Source: Prevotella sp. (GTDB lineage: Bacteria > Bacteroidota > Bacteroidia > Bacteroidales > Dysgonomonadaceae). Taken from it: 5,508 bases of DNA. The stretch covers positions 1-5,508 of the forward strand of contig JAISES010000261.1 of NCBI GenBank assembly GCA_031263965.1, given 5' to 3'. The number at the start of each line of letters is the position of its first letter. Within the stretch, counting starts at the first letter, position 1. The translations under genes were made by a program, and so were the position numbers. Shown one piece after another: positions 1 to 5,508 of the stretch. Below the pieces are notes generated by a model. The model saw only the letters and a program-made list of their open reading frames with translations, did not search any database and had not been told where the DNA came from.

Positions 1-24
1 TTACGTGTGGGGAACCCGTCAAGA

Positions 25-70
25 GAAAAAAAGCGTAAAAAAGGGTGCCTGTCTGAGCATCGCAGGCACC
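25..70 (-). terminator. Rho-independent terminator, minus strand
   Basis: Read on the minus strand, an 8-bp perfect stem (GGTGCCTG at 63-70 pairing with CAGGCACC at 44-51) with an 11-nt loop is followed at once by a C and six T, then a second seven-T run at about 26-32. That is the arrangement of an intrinsic terminator. On the plus strand the hairpin is followed by ATTCGCTAAG, which is not T-rich, so the minus orientation is preferred. It would end transcription coming from the minus-strand reading frames at 266-707 or from the promoter-like site at 183-214. Confidence 0.7.
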
Positions 71-177
71 ATTCGCTAAGCAGCCTATTTCGTTGTATAT
101 AAGATGATTATATTTTTAAGAGCAAAAATCAATGTACACTTTCCGCACACTTTTACATAAAACTCTTCCGGTTTCTG
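37..177 (-). ncRNA. Candidate small RNA or short untranslated transcript
   Basis: This is an inferred transcript of about 140 nt, starting a few bases downstream of the promoter-like site at 183-214 and ending at the terminator at 25-70. No plausible protein is seen between them: the ATG codons on the minus strand are followed almost at once by a stop or lie inside the terminator stem. The sequence is AT-rich apart from the terminator and a short GC-richer patch near 160-170. It matches no RNA family that I recognise. It could equally be the leftover 3' end of the minus-strand gene cluster. The case rests only on a promoter and terminator in the same orientation at a short distance. Confidence 0.3.
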
Positions 178-182
178 TCTTA

Positions 183-214
183 CAAATGTATTATTAAAAC
201 TTTAAATTCACAAA
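183..214 (-). promoter_or_regulatory. Bacteroides-type promoter, minus strand
   Basis: On the minus strand, TTTG (plus 211-214) is followed after 20 nt by TACATTTG (plus 183-190). This fits the known Bacteroides housekeeping sigma-factor consensus, TTTG near -33 and TAnnTTTG near -7 with a spacer of about 19-21 nt; all defined positions of the -7 element match. Transcription would run towards position 1 and begin near 176-179. AT-rich DNA gives chance matches, so this is a candidate only. Confidence 0.4.
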
Positions 215-265
215 CCATTCAAATACCTTAGTGCATAACAAATTCCAAACTTATAACAACAAAAT

Positions 266-379
266 TCAGTTTAACCATTCCCCTGTCTCAATATCAACGC
301 CCTGGTATTCGGTGACTGACCTTTTTGTCGAATGGGCGGCATCAGTAGCTATTCCGCTGTTTGGACGATGCAGGCTCAT
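266..379 (-). CDS. Short hypothetical protein (37 aa), third of a minus-strand cluster
   Basis: The frame starts with MSLHRPNSGIATDAAH and ends with EYQGVDIETGEWLN and a TGA stop. The frame is also open about 10 codons upstream of the ATG, to a TAA. The composition looks like real protein rather than a random AT-rich frame: charged, with a TEYQGVDIETGE-like segment. The ATG lies two bases after the stop codon of the preceding minus-strand frame (382-642), which suggests translational coupling if both are real. I do not recognise the family. There is no signal peptide or membrane segment. It may be an intact tiny gene from a phage or plasmid, or the detached end of a frameshifted larger gene. 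It is below the usual length for gene callers. Confidence 0.4.
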   Translation of the reverse strand: MSLHRPNSGIATDAAHSTKRSVTEYQGVDIETGEWLN

Positions 380-381
380 AT

Positions 382-642
382 TTACCAGTATTTTGCAGGT
401 GTTGGCATAAGCCTTATTTTATCATGGTCAAATATGTAGGGGTGCTGCTTAACCCCTGCATTCACCCAGAACTTGCAAACAGGCTCGTGGAACCGCTTGC
501 TGCGGCTTGTTATCCTGTACAGTTTAATTGTATCGTGATACCATTTACGCCCCTGAACCTTTATTGCCGCCTTTTTACGTCTTCTGGGAAGCTTTGGCTT
601 TGTTAGGCCTTCTTTGCTGGGGCTGTGCTCCATCGTTCTCAT
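382..642 (-). CDS. Hypothetical basic protein (86 aa)
   Basis: This 86-codon minus-strand frame begins MRTMEHSPSKEG. It has a strongly basic stretch (PKLPRRRKKAAIKVQGRK, about residues 16-33), then a region rich in aromatic residues and histidine (WYHDTIKLYR; CKFWVNAGVKQHPYIF). It has no signal peptide and no membrane span. The N-terminal 23 or so codons overlap, in another frame, the end of the frame at 575-707. Its stop at 382-384 lies two bases before the ATG of the 266-379 frame. The overlapping plus-strand frame 361-606 looks less protein-like (Cys-rich, few charges) and is treated as a shadow. The family is not recognised. The basic N-terminus would suit a nucleic-acid-binding or structural protein of a mobile element, but that is a guess. 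The true start could lie inside the frame, at about the RRRKK region. Confidence 0.4.
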   Translation of the reverse strand: MRTMEHSPSKEGLTKPKLPRRRKKAAIKVQGRKWYHDTIKLYRITSRSKRFHEPVCKFWVNAGVKQHPYIFDHDKIRLMPTPAKYW

Positions 643-707
643 AATATTTCATTAATATATAGGCCTGTTCTAAAAAATCATCGGTGGTGTTCTCCAAAGT
701 ATGCTAA
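575..707 (-). pseudogene. C-terminal fragment of an unknown gene cut by the IS1 element
   Basis: On the minus strand a frame running out of the insertion-sequence end reads ...DDFLEQAYILMKYYEND and then a Q/K/R-rich tail ending KAKASQKT and TAA (575-577). The amphipathic DDFLEQAYILMKYY segment looks like genuine coding sequence. The frame stays open through the inverted repeat to a TAG at about 705-707, so the original 5' part has been replaced by the IS1 end. No continuation is evident on the other side of the element, at about 1217-1307. A short start is possible at the ATG at 650-652 (25 aa), in which case this would be a tiny intact gene. It overlaps the 382-642 frame by 68 bp. Either the two are overlapping genes or a frameshift separates parts of one gene. 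Family not recognised. Confidence 0.35.
680..704 (+). repeat. Left terminal inverted repeat of the IS1-like element
   Basis: It begins ATCGGTGGTG and ends AAAGTATGC. The reverse complement of 1192-1216 has the same first ten and last nine bases, with four mismatches in the six bases between. The exact outer edge is uncertain by a few bases because no target duplication marks it. Confidence 0.75.
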
Positions 708-708
708 T

Positions 709-1110
709 TTAGACAAAGCCAAAATTGATGTAAAAGAAAGTGGGATTGAAAACTTTCAAATGATTGATCATTTTTTTAGAGAAGCAGCAAGTTTTACGGA
801 ACGCCCGCCGGATACGATGTCTCAATCGGCAGTTATTACCTTCTATGCCAACTGTATATTTCTTTCCGACAAGATGGTTTTTATCCTTGAATACAGTTAC
901 AAAGCTATCCCGGTTATCGGCGGCAATACTTCCATAGCTGACCCCTGAATCCGACAATTTGTTCTTCAACCCGTTGGCTGTTTTCAAGTCACGTTTGCCC
1001 CATACAAAGGCTACGATTTCACCTGTTTCCCTGTGATAAGCATAAATCAGCCATACCTTCCTTCTCTTATTCTCCACATAAGTCCAAAACTCATCTACTT
1101 CTAAACAATC
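709..1110 (-). pseudogene. IS1-family transposase, truncated at the N-terminus
   Basis: From the codons CLEVDEFWTYV (about 1075-1107) the minus-strand frame reads on through KRRKVWLIYAYHRETGEIVAF, AADNRDSF, KKYTVGIEGNNCRLRHRIRR and a C-terminus of FFYINFGFV. It matches the InsB half of IS1 transposases in motif order. The DDE catalytic residues are visible: Asp in VDE (1093-1095), Asp in AADN (916-918) and Glu in IEGNN (841-843). A TAA at 1111-1113 interrupts the frame just upstream of CLEVDE; before it the frame reads NKNHPPQAY back to a TGA near 1165. The zinc-finger and helix-turn-helix parts that bind the IS ends are absent. A GTG at 1075-1077 could start a 122-aa product, but this would lack the first catalytic Asp. 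Non-functional as a transposase. Confidence 0.8.
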
Positions 1111-1191
1111 TTAATACGCCTGTGGAGGGTGATTTTTATTCGCATTTACAAAAATACCAATTCATCCCTTGATTGTCAAATATTTACTGTG

Positions 1192-1216
1192 GCATACTTT
1201 TTACATCACCACCGAT
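1192..1216 (-). repeat. Right terminal inverted repeat of the IS1-like element
   Basis: It begins GCATACTTTT and ends CACCACCGAT, the inverted partner of 680-704 (21 of 25 positions). It ends 91 bp before the GH32 start codon, so the element forms part of that gene's upstream region. Confidence 0.75.
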
Positions 1217-1262
1217 AATGTTACCTGAGTATAAACATATGTACTTAAAGTTATCTATATAA

Positions 1263-1290
1263 TGCATAATTTTTTCTAAAATTGCATAAT
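1263..1290 (+). repeat. Direct repeat TGCATAAT, 20 bp apart, upstream of the GH32 gene
   Basis: TGCATAAT occurs at 1263-1270 and 1283-1290, a centre distance of 20 bp (about two helical turns), ending 17 bp before the start codon. Two copies on the same DNA face near a start would suit a regulator binding as a dimer. The spacing is also compatible with chance in this AT-rich leader. No convincing TTTG/TAnnTTTG promoter pair is seen in 1217-1307. Confidence 0.2.
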
Positions 1291-1307
1291 GAAATAACCA
1301 TAAATAA

Positions 1308-2972
1308 ATGTCATTTATCATGAAATTTTTAAAAAGAACGCACATATTAGCTATTTGTATTATCTTTTTATCGAATATTTCCGTATTTGCAGGAGATATA
1401 TCAATCCGGATAACAAAGAAGTATTTAAACCTTCCTGTCTCTCATAAAGTGGACCGGTACCGAATGTCCTTCGAGATTGACGGTAAGCAGGAACGTTCAT
1501 TCGTTATCCGTCTGGCCCCCGGAGAAGCTGACTATTGGGTTTTCTGCGATGTCAGCCCTTTCAAAGGAAAGACTATAAAAATACAATATGACGGTGATGC
1601 CTCCGGACTGAGCAAAATATATCAGGACGACAATATAGAAGGCTGGGAAACTCTATATAGGGAAAAGAACCGCCCACAATATCATTTCACTACACAGAGG
1701 GGATGGGTAAATGACCCTAACGGACTGATATATTATGATGGAGAATACCATCTTTTCTATCAGCACAATCCATATGAACGCGATTGGGAAAATATGCACT
1801 GGGGACATGCAGTCAGTAAAGACCTTGTACATTGGCAACAACTGCCCGAAGCACTTTATCCCGACCATTTAGGTACAATGTTTTCAGGTTCGGCTGTAAT
1901 GGATTATGATAATACTGCCGGCTACAATAAAGGAAATACGCCCGCAATGATTGCGTTTTTCACAGCAGCAAGTCCTGATAAGCAGGTACAGGGCATGGCA
2001 TACAGCCTCGACAAAGGACGCACATGGACTAAATATGATAAAAATCCACTGATAGATTCCAAAGTAAAATGGAATAGCCAGGATACCCGCGATCCCAAAG
2101 TATTTTGGTATGCACCGTCTAAACACTGGGTGATGGTTCTGAACGAGCGCGACGGACATTCGATATATACTTCGAAAAATCTGAAAACCTGGACATACGA
2201 GAGCCATGTGACAGGTTTTTGGGAATGTCCCGAATTATTTGAATTGGCTATCGATGGAAACAAGAATAATACTAAATGGGTGATGTACGATGCTTCGGGT
2301 ACATACATGCTCGGCAAGTTCGATGGAAAAGTATTCACACCCGAATTGGGTAAATATTATTACACAGCAGGTTCTATATATGCCGCCCAGACTTTCACTA
2401 ATATTCCCGATAGCGATGGAAGGCGTATACAGATAGGCTGGGGCAGAATACAGCAGCCGGATATGCCATTTAACGGGATGATGATGCTTCCCACTGAATT
2501 GACATTACGTACTACAAAAGATGGTCCGAGGCTCTTCAACATTCCGGTAAAAGAAACTGAGCAATTATTTACCCTTATGAGAGAATGGAGTGATTTGACA
2601 TCCGGTGATGCAAATTCAAAAATGAAGGAATTCTATGAATCAGACTGCCTCTACATCAAAACCACAATAAAACTATCGCATGCGACCAATGCAGGATTCA
2701 ATTTGTCCGGTCAACGCATAATCGGCTACGATATGAACAGTAACATGTTGAATGACATGTTTTATTCACCGCAGGATATGACGAGCATGGAGCTATCTGC
2801 CGGCATATATGTAGATAGAACTTCGATAGAAGTGTTTATAGATGACGGAATATATTCGTATTCTATGGAAAGAAAACCAGATGAGAAGAACAGGGAAGGA
2901 TTCCATTTCTGGGGAAATAATATAGAAGTGAAAAAGCTTGAAGTATATTCCGTAAAATCGATTTGGCAATAA
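1308..2972 (+). CDS. Periplasmic GH32 fructan hydrolase (levanase/inulinase/fructosidase type)
   Basis: This 554-aa enzyme hydrolyses beta-fructosidic bonds and releases fructose from fructans or sucrose-like sugars. Residues 1-28 are a signal peptide (SVFA|GD likely cut by signal peptidase I). No Cys sits in a proper lipobox, so it should be soluble in the periplasm. Residues about 30-115 form the N-terminal beta domain found in Bacteroides GH32 enzymes (DUF4980-like; DYWVFCDVSPFKGK). The five-bladed propeller follows, with WVNDPNG (nucleophile Asp136), FSGSA (192-196), RDP (Asp262, transition-state stabiliser) and ECPEL (acid/base Glu306). A C-terminal beta-sandwich (about 420-554) contains YVDRTSIEVF. 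All catalytic residues are present and the length is normal. There is no Shine-Dalgarno motif; an in-frame ATG at 1320 (MKFLKRTHILA) is an equally good start. Whether it cuts endo or exo, and prefers levan or inulin, cannot be read from the sequence. The sensor gene downstream supports a role in fructan use. Confidence 0.95.
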   Translation: MSFIMKFLKRTHILAICIIFLSNISVFAGDISIRITKKYLNLPVSHKVDRYRMSFEIDGKQERSFVIRLAPGEADYWVFCDVSPFKGKTIKIQYDGDASGLSKIYQDDNIEGWETLYREKNRPQYHFTTQRGWVNDPNGLIYYDGEYHLFYQHNPYERDWENMHWGHAVSKDLVHWQQLPEALYPDHLGTMFSGSAVMDYDNTAGYNKGNTPAMIAFFTAASPDKQVQGMAYSLDKGRTWTKYDKNPLIDSKVKWNSQDTRDPKVFWYAPSKHWVMVLNERDGHSIYTSKNLKTWTYESHVTGFWECPELFELAIDGNKNNTKWVMYDASGTYMLGKFDGKVFTPELGKYYYTAGSIYAAQTFTNIPDSDGRRIQIGWGRIQQPDMPFNGMMMLPTELTLRTTKDGPRLFNIPVKETEQLFTLMREWSDLTSGDANSKMKEFYESDCLYIKTTIKLSHATNAGFNLSGQRIIGYDMNSNMLNDMFYSPQDMTSMELSAGIYVDRTSIEVFIDDGIYSYSMERKPDEKNREGFHFWGNNIEVKKLEVYSVKSIWQ

Positions 2973-2987
2973 ATCCTTATATCGGGA

Positions 2988-3025
2988 AACGCCCTGTAAT
3001 ATCAATTTAGGGCGTTCTTGTATTT
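2988..3025 (+). terminator. Hairpin terminator after the GH32 gene
   Basis: AACGCCCT (2988-2995) pairs perfectly with AGGGCGTT (3009-3016) around a 13-nt AT-rich loop, followed by CTTGTATTTA. It starts 16 bp after the GH32 stop codon. The T tract is interrupted, so it may be a leaky terminator, but position and stem are typical. It suggests that the GH32 gene and the sensor gene are separate transcripts. The rest of the gap (3026-3204) is AT-rich, and I see no gene and only weak promoter-like matches there. Confidence 0.65.
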
Positions 3026-3204
3026 ATCCTGATTTTATAATAGTTAAAAACTCAGTTTCATGCTATGGATATAACAAAAGTCATTTACTCTTGATTTAAG
3101 CCAGAAAAACACTGAACGAATTTGCTGCAAAGGTTGATATTCTAATATATATATCTTGTCAGGAAAGCCCTTTGCCACGAAAGTATTTTTCTTATTTTGA
3201 TACT

Positions 3205-5508
3205 ATGATAAACAAAATACCGGTTTACATACTTCCATTTCTGATATTGCTATTCTGCTTTTTCTCATGTAATAATGAGGAAAAAGAAAAGCAAAAATAC
3301 GTTATCGGATTTTCTCAATGTACATCCGACCCGTGGCGGGAAGCTGTAATTCTGGAAATGCAGATAGAGGCCTCCAATTACAAAAATATAGAGCTTGTCG
3401 TATACAATGCTTTGGGTAACAACAGCCGCCAGATATCACAGATACGTAAACTTATATCCCAAAATGTAGATGTGTTGATAATTTCGCCGAATGAGGCCAT
3501 ACCGATAACCGACATCGCCGTTGAAGCATACAAGAAAGGAATACCTACTATCATACACGATAGAAAAATAAAGTCGGACGAATATACCGTTTCTATAGGT
3601 GCAAATAACTACAATATCGGTTTAGCCATAGGGGAATATATCAACAATATACTTAGTCCCGGTTCGAGAATATTGGAAATATGGGGACTTGAAGGCTCTT
3701 CTCCTGCTATAGAACGGCACGAAGGCTTTATTGCCGCTCTCAATAAAAACAATGACTACAAGATAAATGAAGTTTACGGCAAATGGCAATATAATCTTGC
3801 TTTGGAGGAAACCAAAAAGATCGACCCATACAATGATATCGATTTGATCTTTGCCCACAATGATATAATGGCTATCGCTGCCAGAGACGAGATTATGAGA
3901 AAAGACTCACTTGCGGCAAAGCGTATAAAGTTTATAGGTATCGATGGTGTTTATGGAGACAATTCAGGTATAGAGGCCGTTGCCAACGGTGATTTCGAGG
4001 CTTCTTTCCAGTACCCTACAGGCGGTGCCCTTGCTATACAGGTTGCAGTGGATATACTGAACGGGAAACTTGTGAAGAAGAATTATACCCTCAATACGAC
4101 AATTATAGACAAGACAAATGCAAAAACGATATTAGCCCAGTCCGAACAACTGAATAATTATCAGGTAAGGATAAACAGGCAGAAAGATGAAGAACTCAAT
4201 TTATTGTCGCGGTTCAGGTTTCTGAGGAATTCCACATTCCTGATACTTGGTCTACTTGCTGTCATAGTGCCCCTGTCGAGTTATGTGATGTATGTAAACT
4301 TCAAGATAAAAAATAAGAACAGGGAATTACATGATAAAAATATGCTGGTAGAGAACCAAAAACAGGAATTATTTGTTAAGAATGAACAAATAGAAAATAT
4401 CTCGAATCAAAAACTACAGTTCTTCACAAATATCTCTCATGAAATCAGGACTCCGATTACCCTTATTATTGGCCCGATAAATAAAATAATAAGGAACAAC
4501 AAGATAGACGTTTCTTTACGTGAGGATATTATTTTAATGAAACGAAATGCGGATAGACTTTATCGTATTGTAAATCAGATGCTGGACTTCAGGCGGATCG
4601 ATAATAACAAAATGAAATTGATTCTGACGCAGACAGATATCGTTTCGCTGACGGTGGAAGTCTTTGGCTACTTTAAGGGCGTTGCCGAAGAAAAACAAAT
4701 CCACTATGAATTCAAGGCGGATATAAGGGAGCAGCTCATGTATATCGATGTCAATAAAATCGAACAGGTTCTGGTCAATATAATATCCAATGCCTTTAAA
4801 TATTCTTCCTCCAAAGGATTTGTTCTTGTTACCATCGAAGAAAATGACGATTCCATCAAAATAAGCGTAAAGGACAAAGGTAAAGGACTGACTGAAGAGG
4901 AACAGAGGCATATTTTCGAGCGTTTCTATACAAGTAACAAAAACCTCGGTTCTTCGAGCTTCGGCATCGGATTGAATCTGGCCAAAGAATACATCGATTT
5001 ACACGACGGTATAATCGATGTTGAAAGCCGGCAGGGAGAATATACTGTTTTCAGTATTACCTTATACAAGGATATCGCTCATTATTCGCATGAATATATA
5101 ATTGAAGACATTTCATCCTTTATACCAAAAGACCAGAATGAAATGATAAACCAGAATTTAATCCAGGAAAAACTGGCTCAGTTTTACGATTATAAAATCC
5201 TGATAGTTGAAGATGATCCCGATGTAAGAAGCTTCCTGCGAAAAGAGTTATCTGATAATTTCGAAGTCAGAGTAGTGGAAAACGGGAAGGAAGCAATAAG
5301 TATACTGAACGAAGGAAGCGATGTGACACTGATTGTCAGCGATGTATTGATGCCTGAAATGAATGGCTTTGAACTCAGTAATAAATTAAAAACCAATATT
5401 GCATTCAGCCATATCCCTATAATATTGCTCACAGCCTTATCCGAAAACAGCCAGCGAATGTACGGTTTTCTGGAGGGGGCAGACGAATATATCCAAAAGC
5501 CTTTTGAT
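3205..5508 (+). CDS. Hybrid two-component system sensor/regulator with sugar-binding periplasmic domain (3' end cut by window)
   Basis: 768 codons are visible and the frame is open at the window end. In order: signal sequence (1-21) ending FFSC at Cys22, a possible but non-standard lipobox; a type 1 periplasmic sugar-binding domain (about 31-310) with VIGFSQCTSDPWRE, HNDIMAIAA and FIGIDG; one membrane span (about 343-364); a charged signalling helix (365-400); a histidine kinase with H-box FFTNISHEIRTP (His412), N-box NIISNAFK (Asn525/Asn529), G1 box DKGKG (557-561), F-box FERFY and G2 box GIGL; then a receiver domain with acidic pocket EDD (669-671), phospho-acceptor Asp713 in SDVLMP, Thr743 and Lys765. 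An AraC-type DNA-binding domain is expected beyond the edge. Such hybrids control polysaccharide-utilisation loci; BT1754 of B. thetaiotaomicron has this layout and binds fructose. Next to a GH32 gene, fructose is the likely ligand here (inference). No Shine-Dalgarno motif precedes the ATG. Confidence 0.93.
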   Translation, partial: MINKIPVYILPFLILLFCFFSCNNEEKEKQKYVIGFSQCTSDPWREAVILEMQIEASNYKNIELVVYNALGNNSRQISQIRKLISQNVDVLIISPNEAIPITDIAVEAYKKGIPTIIHDRKIKSDEYTVSIGANNYNIGLAIGEYINNILSPGSRILEIWGLEGSSPAIERHEGFIAALNKNNDYKINEVYGKWQYNLALEETKKIDPYNDIDLIFAHNDIMAIAARDEIMRKDSLAAKRIKFIGIDGVYGDNSGIEAVANGDFEASFQYPTGGALAIQVAVDILNGKLVKKNYTLNTTIIDKTNAKTILAQSEQLNNYQVRINRQKDEELNLLSRFRFLRNSTFLILGLLAVIVPLSSYVMYVNFKIKNKNRELHDKNMLVENQKQELFVKNEQIENISNQKLQFFTNISHEIRTPITLIIGPINKIIRNNKIDVSLREDIILMKRNADRLYRIVNQMLDFRRIDNNKMKLILTQTDIVSLTVEVFGYFKGVAEEKQIHYEFKADIREQLMYIDVNKIEQVLVNIISNAFKYSSSKGFVLVTIEENDDSIKISVKDKGKGLTEEEQRHIFERFYTSNKNLGSSSFGIGLNLAKEYIDLHDGIIDVESRQGEYTVFSITLYKDIAHYSHEYIIEDISSFIPKDQNEMINQNLIQEKLAQFYDYKILIVEDDPDVRSFLRKELSDNFEVRVVENGKEAISILNEGSDVTLIVSDVLMPEMNGFELSNKLKTNIAFSHIPIILLTALSENSQRMYGFLEGADEYIQKPFD

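Larger units (their letters stand above)
680..1216 (-). mobile_element. Internally deleted IS1-family insertion sequence
   Basis: About 537 bp lie between imperfect inverted repeats of 25 bp (680-704 and 1192-1216; 21 of 25 positions agree). The interior encodes the catalytic portion of an IS1-type transposase on the minus strand. IS1 elements are usually about 0.7-0.8 kb. Here only about 100 bp separate the first catalytic Asp codon from the right inverted repeat, so roughly 250-300 bp coding for the zinc-finger and helix-turn-helix part appears to be missing. I see no matching 8-10 bp target duplication in the flanks, which suggests an old insertion or later rearrangement. It lies between the minus-strand fragments and the GH32 gene and cannot move unaided. 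Confidence 0.75.

Noticed and set aside
3..38. Possible C-terminus of a plus-strand gene (TCGEPVKRKKA and TAA) before the hairpin at 44-70
   Set aside because: Only 11 codons are visible, in a lysine-rich frame that arises easily from the A tract, and the hairpin has no T tract on the plus strand.
361..606. 81-codon plus-strand frame
   Set aside because: It lies opposite the minus-strand frame 382-642, is rich in Cys and hydrophobic residues with few charges, and is best explained as a shadow.
625..948. 107-codon plus-strand frame across the IS element
   Set aside because: It is antisense to the IS1 transposase, whose minus-strand frame carries recognisable motifs.
671..1226. Target-site duplication around the IS1 remnant
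   Set aside because: The bases next to the two inverted repeats (AAAAAATC on the left, AATGTTAC on the right) do not match as direct repeats, even when the edges are shifted by a few bases.
1244..1274. TAATTTTT as a -7 element for the GH32 gene
   Set aside because: The final G of the consensus is missing and there is no TTTG at the expected distance upstream.
1884..2338. Long minus-strand frames opposite the GH32 gene
   Set aside because: The plus strand encodes a complete GH32 domain with all catalytic motifs; these are antisense shadows.
3163..3204. Promoter-like TTTG (3171-3174) with TTATTTTG just upstream of the sensor start
   Set aside because: The spacer is 17 nt rather than about 19-21, the -7 element has a mismatch, and the start codon would lie almost at the transcription start. 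Too weak to call.
1..5508. CRISPR array, tRNA or rRNA genes
   Set aside because: No regularly spaced repeats and no tRNA- or rRNA-like sequence were seen in the window.

Overview
The window most likely comes from a member of the Bacteroidota, probably Bacteroidales. The strongest evidence is the hybrid two-component sensor at the right end, an architecture typical of that phylum. The periplasmic GH32 enzyme has the N-terminal extension seen in Bacteroides-type fructanases. Start codons have A/T-rich leaders without a Shine-Dalgarno motif, one site fits the Bacteroides-type promoter (TTTG, spacer, TAnnTTTG), and the DNA is AT-rich. The genus cannot be fixed from the sequence alone.

Left third (1-1307): accessory or decaying DNA read mostly on the minus strand. 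From left to right it holds an intrinsic terminator (minus), a Bacteroides-type promoter about 110 bp upstream of it that together outline a possible small RNA, three tightly packed or overlapping short minus-strand reading frames of unknown family (575-707, 382-642, 266-379), and an internally deleted IS1-family insertion sequence (680-1216). The element keeps recognisable terminal inverted repeats and the catalytic part of its transposase, but has lost the N-terminal DNA-binding part. Its right end lies about 90 bp upstream of the GH32 start codon.

Right two thirds (1308-5508): a fructan-utilisation module on the plus strand. A secreted, probably periplasmic GH32 fructanase/fructosidase (1308-2972) is followed by a hairpin terminator and a 232-bp gap. 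Then comes a hybrid two-component system protein (3205 to beyond the window end). Its periplasmic part is a type 1 sugar-binding-protein fold, followed by one membrane span, a histidine kinase and a receiver domain. The expected AraC-type DNA-binding domain lies past the edge. The pairing resembles the B. thetaiotaomicron fructan locus, where such a sensor (BT1754) responds to fructose. The inferred logic is that GH32 releases fructose in the periplasm, the sensor detects it, and the sensor activates the fructan genes. No SusC/SusD pair, fructokinase or transporter is inside this window.

The core genes look ordinary for this phylum. The parts least explained by known features are the small minus-strand reading frames and the promoter/terminator pair at the left end.
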